Shown in pieces: positions 1 to 8,178 of a stretch of 64,000 nt of DNA. The stretch is taken from contig DBTY01000020.1 in NCBI GenBank assembly GCA_002307295.1, positions 62,001 through 126,000 of the forward strand, written 5' to 3'. The notes below the pieces were generated by a model, which saw only the letters and a list, made by a program, of their open reading frames with translations, had not been told where the DNA came from and made no database searches. The stretch's first letter is position 1. Each line of letters opens with the position of its first letter. Origin of the DNA: Ignavibacteriales bacterium UBA1304 (GTDB lineage Bacteria; Bacteroidota; Ignavibacteria; Ignavibacteriales; Ignavibacteriaceae). Position numbers and translations under genes: made by a program.

Positions 1-36
1 TGCAAATACCAACAAATATATAAAGGATAGGAAGCC

Positions 37-621
37 TTGGCGGCAAATCAATCTTATACCGATCTGGAGTTGCTTCAAAGAGTAGCTAACTATGATTCAA
101 AAGCGTTGGAAGCGTTATATAACCGCTATTCGCCGCTTATATATACCCTCGTCAAAAAAATTGTATCAGATCCGTCCGTTGCTGAAGAAGTGTTGACGGA
201 TATTTTTGTAATAATTTGGCGGAAAGTGCATCATTTCGATTTTACGTCCGGCAGCCCCTATACATGGCTGATAACGCTTGCCAGAAATAAAGCGTTGGAC
301 GTAATTAAAAGAAACGGCGCAAATCCGGAGCAGTTTGAAGAGTACGACGAGCAGTATGAAGACCTTTATATATTACCGCAGCTTTCTCAGAGCATAGATA
401 TCCTTGATTTACAGACCGCAATTGGAATCCGCGAAAAAGTAGAAAAAGCTCTTAACCAGCTTACAGACGCTCAGCAGTATGTTATTTACCTTGGTTATTA
501 CGAAGGACTAAACGAAAGCGAAATAGCCGAAAGACTGAAAATCCCCGTTCAAACGGTTAAATCGAAACTGACTGTAGCTATGACAAACCTGCGGGATAAC
601 CTAATAAAAGGAGACGCTTAA
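37..621 (+). CDS. ECF-type RNA polymerase sigma factor
   Basis: An alternative sigma factor (194 aa) that would direct RNA polymerase to a set of envelope or stress promoters. The region-2 helices (about residues 20-90, including the ARNKALDVIKR stretch) and a region-4 helix-turn-helix (about 135-185, with LNESEIAERLKIPVQTVKSKL-like spacing) are visible. It starts at TTG, preceded by an AAGGATAGGAAG purine tract that serves as ribosome binding site. Its stop overlaps the ATG of the next gene by one base, and that gene encodes an RskA-like membrane protein, the classic sigma/anti-sigma pairing. The family closest in look is SigK-like. Which promoters it reads cannot be told from this window. 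Confidence 0.93.
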   Translation: MAANQSYTDLELLQRVANYDSKALEALYNRYSPLIYTLVKKIVSDPSVAEEVLTDIFVIIWRKVHHFDFTSGSPYTWLITLARNKALDVIKRNGANPEQFEEYDEQYEDLYILPQLSQSIDILDLQTAIGIREKVEKALNQLTDAQQYVIYLGYYEGLNESEIAERLKIPVQTVKSKLTVAMTNLRDNLIKGDA

Positions 622-1904
622 TGGCAAATAGTCCTTTTTACAATTTATTGCATGCATATGCTTTAGGCAGCCTTAACAACCAGGACGTTAAAGAATTAAA
701 AAGCTATCTTAAATCCGGCAGCGAATTTGAATGGGCTGAACTTGGCGAATATCAAAATCTTGCCGCTCTGCTTCCATCTATTCTGAATTTAGAAAATCCC
801 CCGGCTAAGTTGAAAGACAAAGTTGCAAGAAAGCTTTACCGAATAAGAGATGAAAGAAGAAAAACAATAATAGACGAAAGACGGCGGACAAGAGTAATCC
901 CCCCTTTGGAAGAAGCTCCTGTTATTCCGGCGGTTGAAGAACTGGCGCCTCTTCCCGTAGAAGAAATTTTATCTTCAAATAACCAGGAAGCTGAAAATTC
1001 TTCCGACCCGATTGGGAATATCAGTCAGGAAGACCTTGAGAGCATTATGGCGCAAAGTGAACAACCGCAAGACGTAAACAGCGAAGAGTTTAAACAGGAA
1101 ATTATTAACGACGCAAAAGGATTCAGCCCTGAAGAAATTTCAGAACCTGTAATCCCTGCGCCTGAACCTGAGCTGCCAAATGCAGATCCTGTAGAAGAAC
1201 AGGCTCCTTTAGCCGAAGAAGCGGCAGAAGAAACTCAAACAGTAGCTGAAAACGCTGATTCTGCTGAAGAAAAACAGGAGGCGGTTGCGCCTACTGAAAC
1301 TTCCGAACCTGCGAAAAACCCGATACTTGAAAGATTATCCGGCGGCGATGATGAATCTGCTCTCCCAAAGCCCAGAGGACGCAAAGGTTTATGGAGCATG
1401 GTCATATTTTTACTGCTCGTAGTTATTGCGCTTGGAGCCGCAATATACTTTATCTATAATCAGCTAAACAGAAATAAACGCGAACTGGAAGATTTACGCA
1501 GGCAGGTGAACACAATTTCTATGAGATCAGACGCCGGAGCCGATATTCTTTCAATCGTTACTTCAAAAAATTATAAAACAGCCGATCTTACGCCTGTTAA
1601 ACAAAACGCTTCAGGATATGGCAAAATATTTATGAGCTACGATCTTAAAATAGCTTATTTTGAATATGCCGACATTCCGGAACCGGCGGCAAATAAAACT
1701 TATCATCTGTGGGCAAAAATTGCGGAAGAGTTTATTTCGCTTGGCGAATTTAAACCAAAGGGAACCGTAAATATTGAACCTATCCCAAAACTGCCGGTAA
1801 TTGATAAAGACAAAAGCGTAGCATTTGTCTTAACTCAGGAAAATTCCGGCGGAAACGCAACTGCTCCTTCATCAAATATTTATCTTACCGGAGAAGCAAA
1901 GTAA
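621..1904 (+). CDS. RskA-like membrane anti-sigma factor with long acidic linker
   Basis: Likely holds the upstream sigma factor inactive at the inner membrane. The N-terminus (residues 1-80, starting with an HAYALGSLNNQD-type helix) resembles the RskA N-terminal domain but has no Cys residues, so it lacks the zinc motif of ZAS anti-sigma factors. Residues about 85-250 form a Glu/Pro/Ala-rich, probably disordered linker. One membrane span lies at about 256-279, followed by a short coiled segment and an extracytoplasmic RskA C-terminal domain (about 330-427, with the YHLWAK motif). The linker makes the protein much longer than the usual 230-280 aa. Its stop directly abuts the stop of the convergent gene. 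Confidence 0.88.
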   Translation: MANSPFYNLLHAYALGSLNNQDVKELKSYLKSGSEFEWAELGEYQNLAALLPSILNLENPPAKLKDKVARKLYRIRDERRKTIIDERRRTRVIPPLEEAPVIPAVEELAPLPVEEILSSNNQEAENSSDPIGNISQEDLESIMAQSEQPQDVNSEEFKQEIINDAKGFSPEEISEPVIPAPEPELPNADPVEEQAPLAEEAAEETQTVAENADSAEEKQEAVAPTETSEPAKNPILERLSGGDDESALPKPRGRKGLWSMVIFLLLVVIALGAAIYFIYNQLNRNKRELEDLRRQVNTISMRSDAGADILSIVTSKNYKTADLTPVKQNASGYGKIFMSYDLKIAYFEYADIPEPAANKTYHLWAKIAEEFISLGEFKPKGTVNIEPIPKLPVIDKDKSVAFVLTQENSGGNATAPSSNIYLTGEAK

Positions 1905-2414
1905 CTATTTAACGTTATGCTCTCTTAACAGCAAAATTACAAGCGCAAAAATCAAAGCAACAGGCCAATAACTAAGTATTATAACCCAGATAGCATAAAA
2001 AATTGGGGAAAATCCAAGTATGCCCCAGATTTTTGCAATAACAAGAGTTACTATTAATAATCCGGCGGAAATATAAAGCAAAATGCGGTTTTTCCATCCG
2101 TCTAAATAGAGCATAAACGCCGCTACAGATAGCATCATAACTATAGAAGGGATAAGCAATTGCCTTATATTAATAAAATAGAAGTTGTTTTCTAAAAATA
2201 AAACAAGCCCCGCGCAAAAAACGCCAATGCCGGAAAGAAGAACCTCGCGCTGATTTTCGCCAAAAGAAAGATATACGGCGCTTATACCGTAAAAGATTAA
2301 AGCATAACTAATAATCTGTATGCCGTTTATTTTTAATACGTCTGTTATTTTAAACAGAAATAACATGCACGTAAAGGCGATTAAATACGTTAATATTTTC
2401 TGTACTTTATCCAA
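1905..2414 (-). CDS. small polytopic membrane protein, unknown function
   Basis: A 169-aa hydrophobic protein with about six membrane segments (roughly residues 7-23, 33-50, 59-75, 86-104, 110-128 and 138-163) and short loops. It has the look of LiaF/DUF5668-type N-terminal membrane modules, but no soluble LiaF domain follows. I do not recognise a catalytic motif. It is transcribed towards the anti-sigma gene, with the two stop codons adjacent (1902-1904 and 1905-1907). It shares a 123-bp AT-rich divergent promoter region with the SpoIID-like gene. A role in envelope sensing is only suggested by position. Confidence 0.7.
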   Translation of the reverse strand: MDKVQKILTYLIAFTCMLFLFKITDVLKINGIQIISYALIFYGISAVYLSFGENQREVLLSGIGVFCAGLVLFLENNFYFINIRQLLIPSIVMMLSVAAFMLYLDGWKNRILLYISAGLLIVTLVIAKIWGILGFSPIFYAIWVIILSYWPVALIFALVILLLREHNVK

Positions 2415-2537
2415 TTTTAAAAATCAGAGTATTAATGAAAAAAAAGTTAAATAATTGAATACAATATGAGAAACTTAATTCTTATATTTTAACTAAAGAA
2501 ATATATTTATTGTCAACTTAATAAGAAATGTAAAACT

Positions 2538-3878
2538 ATGAATGAACCAAAAATAAGCGTTGGAATCCTTTCGGAAGAAGAGTTGAATTTTGAACTATAC
2601 GGCGATTATAAATCGTCCGGATTTTTACATCCGTTTAGCGGTTCCTTTAATGCGCGCATTGTGGACGGCAGAATTATCTGCGTAAGGGGCGACGAAAAAA
2701 TAGAAATTTCCGATGAAATTGTTTTTGAGCCGGAAAATCCAAATACGGACTCATTTTTGCTTAAAGAAGTTACTATCGGCGTTAAATTTCATTGGGAACG
2801 CAAAGAAAAACAAAGATTTAACGGCGCTCTTAAGCTTCTTAAAGAAGGAGATAAAATCACCGCAATTAATGTGGTTCCAGTTGAAAAATATTTAGTTAGC
2901 GTAATTTCTTCGGAGATGAGCGCAAAATGTTCTTTGCAGCTGCTTAAAGCTCACGCTATTATTTCGCGCAGCTGGCTTTTAGCTCAGATTCAAAAATCGA
3001 ACGAACTGAAAAAAGAAAAAACTTCTTACCAGACTGTTTTCCAGACGGAAGACGAGCTTATTAAATGGTATGACAGAGAGGATCACACTCATTTTGACGT
3101 ATGCGCAGACGACCATTGTCAACGATATCAGGGAATTACTAAAGTATTTACCGACGTGGCAAAAGCTGCCATTAAAGAAACAGCCGGCATGGTTTTAACG
3201 TCTGAAGGAAATATCTGCGACGCCCGTTTTTCTAAATCCTGCGGCGGCGTTTCTGAGTCCTTTGAAAACGTATGGGAGCCAGTCAAATATCCTTACCTTA
3301 CAAGAATTATAGATCACAAATACGAACCTGAAAACTTAAGTCTCGATTTTTCAAAAGAAGAAAATGCGGTAAAATGGATTGAAGCTAATCCTCCGGCTTA
3401 CTGCAACACTACCGATAAAAAAATTCTCTCCCAGATTTTATTAGATTACGATCAGGAGACAACAGATTTTTACAGATGGAAAACTGAATTTACTCAGGCG
3501 GAATTATCAAATTTAATTAAGGAAAAGAGCGGTATAGATTTTGGAGAAATTATCGATCTTATTCCGGTTGAAAGAGGCTTATCGGCCCGGTTGATAAAGC
3601 TAAAAATAGTCGGCACAAAGAAAACTTTGATAATTGGCAAAGAGCTTGAGATAAGAAGAACTTTATCAAAATCGCATCTTTACAGTTCTGCATTTATAGT
3701 TAAAAAATCAGGCATTCTAAACGGCATCCCTCAAAAATTTGTTCTTGTTGGCGCAGGCTGGGGGCATGGAGTGGGGTTATGCCAGATTGGCGCGGCGGTT
3801 ATGGCTAATAAAGGATTTCAGTTTGATGAAATTCTATTGCATTATTTCAAAGATTCCAAGTTAGAAAAAATATATTAA
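2538..3878 (+). CDS. SpoIID/LytB-domain protein
   Basis: A 446-aa member of the SpoIID/LytB family. In Bacillus SpoIID is a lytic transglycosylase acting on peptidoglycan stripped of its peptides. Visible family landmarks are a VPVEKYLVSVISSEM segment with the candidate catalytic Glu126, a CADDHCQRYQG segment with two Cys, the CGGVSESFENVWEP block, and the C-terminal GAGWGHGVGLCQIG motif (about 405-418). No signal peptide is evident at the N-terminus, which is odd for a cell-wall enzyme; an upstream in-frame start was not seen. It stands alone between a divergent neighbour and a strong terminator. In non-sporulating Bacteroidota and Ignavibacteria such homologues probably act in wall remodelling. 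Confidence 0.9.
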   Translation: MNEPKISVGILSEEELNFELYGDYKSSGFLHPFSGSFNARIVDGRIICVRGDEKIEISDEIVFEPENPNTDSFLLKEVTIGVKFHWERKEKQRFNGALKLLKEGDKITAINVVPVEKYLVSVISSEMSAKCSLQLLKAHAIISRSWLLAQIQKSNELKKEKTSYQTVFQTEDELIKWYDREDHTHFDVCADDHCQRYQGITKVFTDVAKAAIKETAGMVLTSEGNICDARFSKSCGGVSESFENVWEPVKYPYLTRIIDHKYEPENLSLDFSKEENAVKWIEANPPAYCNTTDKKILSQILLDYDQETTDFYRWKTEFTQAELSNLIKEKSGIDFGEIIDLIPVERGLSARLIKLKIVGTKKTLIIGKELEIRRTLSKSHLYSSAFIVKKSGILNGIPQKFVLVGAGWGHGVGLCQIGAAVMANKGFQFDEILLHYFKDSKLEKIY

Positions 3879-3908
3879 TAGATTTTTCTAAGCAGCATAG
3901 TTTTATCC

Positions 3909-3938
3909 AAGCCCGGTTTTTAACCGGGCTTTTTTTTA
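3909..3938 (+). terminator. Rho-independent terminator after SpoIID-like gene
   Basis: A perfect 10-bp stem (3909-3918 with 3922-3931), GC-rich in the middle, closed by a 3-nt loop and followed by a run of T to about 3937. It lies 31 bp after the stop codon and cleanly separates this gene from the following region. Confidence 0.92.
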
Positions 3939-4138
3939 TACATAACCTTCCCCAAAACGCCTGCTCTACGAACGCAAAAACCTTATAAACTTAAACGATA
4001 TTTTCATAGCGCCTCAATAACTAAAGAATTTGCGGCCTATCAGTTTCGGAAATAACGGAAAAATATTGAAATAAATAAAAATCCGTTTGCATTAATTCTC
4101 AATAATTTGTATAATTATTGATAAATGTAAACTTAGTT

Positions 4139-4210
4139 TGCGCTTCGGCTTTAGCGGAAAAGCTATTCTCTTATCTGTGGGGATCTCCGCATTTACGGCG
4201 CTTTGCCGTT
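4139..4210 (+). other. run of three short hairpins ahead of the permease gene
   Basis: The gap 3939-4321 holds no gene. Within it, three small hairpins follow each other: 4141-4144 with 4153-4156 (CGCT/AGCG), 4175-4182 with 4183-4190 (8 bp with two wobbles, effectively a tight loop) and 4195-4199 with 4205-4209 (ACGGC/GCCGT). They end 112 bp before the permease start and could form a structured leader, but I match them to no known riboswitch and see no U-tract. The rest of the gap is AT-rich and featureless. Confidence 0.2.
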
Positions 4211-4321
4211 GGCTTCTTGAAGGTAGTCTATGATTAGGATTTTTAATTAACTATAGTAATTATTGCTTCCAAAAAACAAGAATTACTTTCCTATTAATTT
4301 AAACCCAAAAAACATAACACA

Positions 4322-5818
4322 TTGATTACACAACTTTTCAGGAAAAAAAGTATCGACCAGATAATGAGTTCTGGCGAAGATGAATCGCAAAAGTTGAAAC
4401 GCACAATTGGCGCTTTTGACGTTGTGATGCTTGGAATAGGGGCTATTATTGGCGCGGGCATTTTTGCCACAATTGGCACAGCCGCTGCGGGAGACCTTTC
4501 CCGGCCAGGCGCCGGACCCGCTCTTATGGTTTCGTTTGTTCTTACTGCCGTAGCCTGCGGTTTTGCCGCTCTTTGCTACGCCGAGTTTGCCGCTATGGTG
4601 CCCATTTCCGGCAGCGCTTATACCTACTCTTACAATTCTTTTGGCGAAATTATCGCCTGGATAATCGGCTGGGATTTAATTATTGAGTACGCCGTGGGCA
4701 ACGTTGCCGTGGCTATCAGCTGGGCTAATTATTTTAAAACATTTGTAGCCGGGTTTGGCATTATGATACCGGACTGGGTTTCTACCGATTACCGGACCGC
4801 GCTTAAAATTCCCGGGCTCTATCAAAACGCTCCGCATATCTTTGGCGTCCCAATCATATTTAATTTACCAGCGGCGCTGATTGTTACGCTTATAACTATA
4901 ATACTTGTTATGGGCATACGTAAAAGCGCAAATCTGAATTCGTTTATGGTGCTGCTTAAGCTTATTGTGCTTGGCTTTTTTGTTTTTGTGGGGTTCTATT
5001 ATGTTAAACCGCAAAACTGGACTCCCTTTGCGCCCAACGGCTGGGCGGGGATTCAGGCTGGAGCCGCAATTGTATTTTTTGCCTATATCGGTTTTGACGC
5101 CGTTTCCACCGTGGCGGAGGAGGTTAAAAATCCTAAGCGCGATCTGCCTATTGGCATAATAGGCTCTCTGATTATTTGCACAATTATATATATTGTAGTG
5201 GCGGCCGTGTTTACGGGAATTATTCCTTATCACGATTTAGTTAAAAAACTTGCTACGCAGCAGGCCGAGCCGCTTACTCTTGCTTTGCAATATGCCAATA
5301 TAGAAAAGTGGGGGAATCTGTTTGTAGGCATAGTGGCTTTCGGTTCTATTATTGCCCACACTGCGGTGCTGTTGGTTTTTCAGCTGGGGCAGCCGAGGAT
5401 ATTTTTCTCAATGTCGCGCGACGGACTTTTGCCAAAAGTATTTTCCAAGGTTCATCCCAAATACCGTACGCCGTATGTTTCAACTATATTAACAGGAGTG
5501 GCTGTAGGGGTAACGTCAATGTTTACCAGCATTGACGAAATGGTAGACCTTACAAATATAGGCACGCTGTTTGCGTTTTCTCTTGTCTGCATTGGAATAA
5601 TTGTGCTGCGCAAACGCGAGCCGGACAGACCCCGAGGGTTCCGCACTCCCTTTGTTCCAGTTGTGCCAATATTAGGAGTAATATCCTGCGTATATCTTAT
5701 GACGGGACTCCCGTCTGTTACATGGATAAGATTTGGTTTATGGCTGTTAATAGGACTTGTGTTCTATTTTATGTACGGATATAAAAACAGCAAACTACAG
5801 CGCGACAGTAAATTGTAA
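4322..5818 (+). CDS. APC-family amino acid permease (cationic amino acid transporter type)
   Basis: A 498-aa inner-membrane transporter with about 12 membrane spans. The first span carries the signature GIGAIIGAGIFATIG, where backbone contacts bind substrate; later blocks such as FFAYIGFDAVSTVAEEVKNP are typical of the YfnA/CAT branch. The TTG start at 4322 is preferred over the ATG at 4364. It gives the N-terminal LFRKKSIDQIMSS-LKRTIGAFDVV arrangement seen in this family, although no Shine-Dalgarno is visible. Base composition is richer in GC than in nearby genes (34 of 60 at 4441-4500), which may mark transfer. It is a single-gene unit; the substrate cannot be fixed from sequence. Confidence 0.93.
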   Translation: MITQLFRKKSIDQIMSSGEDESQKLKRTIGAFDVVMLGIGAIIGAGIFATIGTAAAGDLSRPGAGPALMVSFVLTAVACGFAALCYAEFAAMVPISGSAYTYSYNSFGEIIAWIIGWDLIIEYAVGNVAVAISWANYFKTFVAGFGIMIPDWVSTDYRTALKIPGLYQNAPHIFGVPIIFNLPAALIVTLITIILVMGIRKSANLNSFMVLLKLIVLGFFVFVGFYYVKPQNWTPFAPNGWAGIQAGAAIVFFAYIGFDAVSTVAEEVKNPKRDLPIGIIGSLIICTIIYIVVAAVFTGIIPYHDLVKKLATQQAEPLTLALQYANIEKWGNLFVGIVAFGSIIAHTAVLLVFQLGQPRIFFSMSRDGLLPKVFSKVHPKYRTPYVSTILTGVAVGVTSMFTSIDEMVDLTNIGTLFAFSLVCIGIIVLRKREPDRPRGFRTPFVPVVPILGVISCVYLMTGLPSVTWIRFGLWLLIGLVFYFMYGYKNSKLQRDSKL

Positions 5819-5866
5819 TTAGTAAAAACCTTCGAATGGTTGGAAAAAAAATCAATATAAACTTGT

Positions 5867-5890
5867 AGGACGGACACCCCTGTCCGTCCT
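5867..5890. repeat. palindromic intergenic hairpin (GGACGGACA type)
   Basis: A perfect 10-bp stem (5867-5876 with 5881-5890) and a CCCC loop, 48 bp after the permease stop. Only three T follow, so it is a weak terminator at best. From memory, palindromes of this wording recur between genes in many bacteria, so it may be a dispersed repeat unit. The rest of the gap 5891-6142 shows no gene or RNA I can support. Confidence 0.55.
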
Positions 5891-6142
5891 TTAAAAGAAT
5901 TATTTTTGCCAAAAACAAAAAAATAATTAATTGACATTACAAACCATTTCTTTAAGTTAAACACGGGAATTATGTAACCCCGCATAAAATTACAGAAGTA
6001 TTCCAGAGGGACGACAATTGTGTGGGATTGTTGGCGGAAATATGATATGAAAAAGCTACGATGTGATTCCCTTTAAGTAATATTTAGATAATGAAATTAA
6101 AGAAGACTATGCGCAGTATTGCGGATATGAGTAATAAACTAT

Positions 6143-6646
6143 ATGAAACACTTATTAATATTTATACTTCTCGTTACATTATTGGGGTGTAACGACTCTA
6201 AAACTAAAAAAACATTAATTGAAAGGAATGCAAACTGGTCAATGCATTTTAATGTATGGGGAGCTCCATGGGATTCTTCATTCAATGTTAATTTAGAAAA
6301 TGCCAAAGATAGCATTATAGTCATTCAATCTAAATTAGTCCAGACTGCTAATGGTGGCAGAATAAAGAACTTCATTGAAAAAAGAAGAGCTTCTAAACTA
6401 TCCAGATCGGACAAAGACAGTATTTATACAATGACTCTTGCAGTATTTAACAATCTTGCTTTTCCGAAATCGTCAAGGGCTGAATTTGCAGATGGCGTCA
6501 ATGCTTCGATAGGCATAGAGCAAAACTTAGTTGCTTTGATATGTAATTTCTATCGGCTAAATAAAATCGAAAACGCTTCGCCTGAAGTTGGCAGATTAAT
6601 TAATTTTATAAATAAAAGATTAACAGACGCCGATAAGATTAATTAG
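6143..6646 (+). CDS. hypothetical lipoprotein
   Basis: A 167-aa protein that I do not recognise. Its N-terminus is a lipoprotein signal (basic KH, a hydrophobic stretch, then LLGC with lipobox Cys16). It should therefore be exported and lipid-anchored. The mature part is hydrophilic, rich in Asn, Lys and Ser, with no repeats or catalytic motif visible; a single further Cys lies near residue 134. No good Shine-Dalgarno precedes the ATG. It lies alone between long non-coding gaps in the loosest part of the window, next to palindromic repeats, so it may be a strain-specific gene. Confidence 0.65.
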   Translation: MKHLLIFILLVTLLGCNDSKTKKTLIERNANWSMHFNVWGAPWDSSFNVNLENAKDSIIVIQSKLVQTANGGRIKNFIEKRRASKLSRSDKDSIYTMTLAVFNNLAFPKSSRAEFADGVNASIGIEQNLVALICNFYRLNKIENASPEVGRLINFINKRLTDADKIN

Positions 6647-6779
6647 TAAATGCTAATTAAGAAAATCTATTGAATGAATTTTTTTATTACTTTTGAGTAA
6701 AGCCATTTAAAACTCCGTATATTTAGACAGATGATAAAAATAGTAATGCTATATAGCTCGGCACAACACAAAGAATGCA

Positions 6780-7379
6780 ATGACAGAAAATCAGATTAAT
6801 AAAATAAGAGAGTCTATAAAAAGAAGACGGGCGGGGCTGTTTGCAGGTAAAAGACAATTCGGCGGATTTGACGACAGCGTCGGCGCGCGTTATGCTATTG
6901 CCGATTTATATCTTAAGATCGCAGATTATCAGGGCGCGTTGACTTACAGAAAATGGTTTTATAAAAATTTTCCGGATGACTGGGGCGTCCCAGAGCTGTC
7001 ATTAGACTGGGCTGTAGCGTTCTATGCAACAGGGAAAATTGAAGATTGTAAGATTTGCACAATTGAAACCGCTTTCCAAAACGTTTATCTGCATGGACTG
7101 ATGATCGGTAGGTCAATAGCCCAGATTGATAAATGCGAATCCTTTAATTGTGAAGAAATTGATTATGCTCAATCAATAGCGGAGAACTGCAAAGTGCTGT
7201 CTACAAGCCAGTATATAGAATGGCTTGCGGAGTTTGTTAATTCTGACGAGTATAAAGCTCCGGTAAAAGAATTTATAGAAATTAACAAACTGCTAAAAAA
7301 TGAAAATGAACGCGATAAGAGGATGGATCTGATTAACCGCGTCAGCAATTTAAGGGAAACTATCAAAAGCAAGAACTGA
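6780..7379 (+). CDS. hypothetical TPR-like protein
   Basis: A 199-aa soluble protein that I do not recognise. No signal peptide or membrane segment is present. Residues about 35-75 (ARYAIADLYLKIADYQGALTY-like spacing) read as one helix-turn-helix repeat of tetratricopeptide character, with a weaker second repeat after it. The C-terminal 40 residues are charged and helical, possibly coiled coil. It has no Shine-Dalgarno and no close partner gene (133 bp from the gene before, 331 bp to rimP). Codon use is natural throughout and the frame is open for 600 bp, so I take it as real, perhaps accessory. Confidence 0.6.
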   Translation: MTENQINKIRESIKRRRAGLFAGKRQFGGFDDSVGARYAIADLYLKIADYQGALTYRKWFYKNFPDDWGVPELSLDWAVAFYATGKIEDCKICTIETAFQNVYLHGLMIGRSIAQIDKCESFNCEEIDYAQSIAENCKVLSTSQYIEWLAEFVNSDEYKAPVKEFIEINKLLKNENERDKRMDLINRVSNLRETIKSKN

Positions 7380-7399
7380 GGCAATTCGCTCAGTTTGGC

Positions 7400-7467
7400 A
7401 GTTGTCGGAGGAGCGAGAATCTCTGTCTAATGTTGAACTTTAGATGCCTGCTTTCGCAGGTATGACC
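7400..7467. repeat. dispersed palindromic repeat unit (CCTGCTTTCGCAGG core)
   Basis: The core 7444-7463 is a hairpin with 8-bp arms (one G-U pair) and a TTTC loop, followed by ATGAC. The wording is close to the widespread bacterial intergenic palindromes whose core reads CC(T/C)GC-TTTCGC-GG followed by ATGAC; this is from memory, not a search. The rest of the gap 7380-7681 is AT-rich and holds no gene I can support. Confidence 0.5.
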
Positions 7468-7681
7468 TGTTTATATAGGGCGTTTAATAAGGATATTATG
7501 TCTATTAGCCGGCGCCTGCGGTACAAAAAAGCAAAATTAAATAATTAAAACTTCATTCGTTATTTTAAAATAAATATGTTAGTTTAGAAATGTAGATAGG
7601 CGTAAAAAACTGCGAGAAGCTTCAATTAACTAAAATAACTTGCTAATCGTTAAAAAAAGCGTTAATTTAGATAACTCTAAT

Positions 7682-7705
7682 TCGCCCTAAAAAAGGGCGA
7701 TTTTT
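7682..7705 (+). terminator. terminator-like hairpin touching the rimP start
   Basis: Arms 7682-7688 and 7694-7700 pair perfectly (TCGCCCT/AGGGCGA) with an A-rich loop and are followed directly by TTTTTGTTTT and then the ATG of rimP at 7711. It occupies the place where a Shine-Dalgarno should be. It could end upstream transcription, attenuate the rimP-nusA-infB operon, or fold the translation start. Confidence 0.75.
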
Positions 7706-7710
7706 GTTTT

Positions 7711-8166
7711 ATGAATACAATAGAAAAAAATATCTTAGAAATTGCCGAAACCGCAATAGAAAAAAACAACTGCGTTTTGATTGAGCCTGTCTTTAGAGGC
7801 GAAAGAGGAAGCAAGGTTGTACAATTCTTTATTGACGGCGAAAAAGACGTAACCGCGGATCTATGCGCTGAAATCAGCAGGGAAATCGGGGATCGTTTAG
7901 AAGAAATGCCCGACGCTCCTTCATTCCGGCTGGAGATATCATCTCCCGGAATTGACAGACCGCTGAAATTCTTATTACAATACCCCAAACATATCGGCAG
8001 AAAATTTGAAGTAGAATATACTGAAAATGGGGAAGCTAAAGAGTTTACCGGAAAATTGGAATCGATTGAAGAGCCGGATACGCTCGTATTCTGGGTAAAA
8101 AAAGAAGAAATAAAAATTAATTTTAATAAAATAAATAAAGCTAAAGTTCTAATTAGTTTTTCCTGA
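7711..8166 (+). CDS. rimP: ribosome maturation factor RimP
   Basis: A 151-aa protein that helps 30S subunit assembly. It shows the RimP layout: an alpha/beta N-terminal domain (residues 1-80, with the VVQFFIDGEKDVTADLCAEISREI stretch), the conserved SSPGIDRPLK block at about 88-97, and a C-terminal SH3-like barrel (about 100-150). The length matches the family. It opens the nusA operon, with 12 bp to nusA. The ATG at 7711 is the only start that preserves the family N-terminus, yet it has no Shine-Dalgarno: a hairpin and a T-run sit directly before it, suggesting special control of initiation or transcription. Confidence 0.96.
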   Translation: MNTIEKNILEIAETAIEKNNCVLIEPVFRGERGSKVVQFFIDGEKDVTADLCAEISREIGDRLEEMPDAPSFRLEISSPGIDRPLKFLLQYPKHIGRKFEVEYTENGEAKEFTGKLESIEEPDTLVFWVKKEEIKINFNKINKAKVLISFS

Positions 8167-8178
8167 TGGAGGAATTTT

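Noticed and set aside
4139..4321. Riboswitch ahead of the amino acid permease (lysine, cyclic di-AMP, glycine)
   Set aside because: Three hairpins are present, but none of the conserved core sequences of these riboswitch classes could be found.
5984..6142. Decayed gene remnant upstream of the hypothetical lipoprotein
   Set aside because: Short peptide-like stretches occur in one frame, but they are interrupted by stops and match nothing I know.
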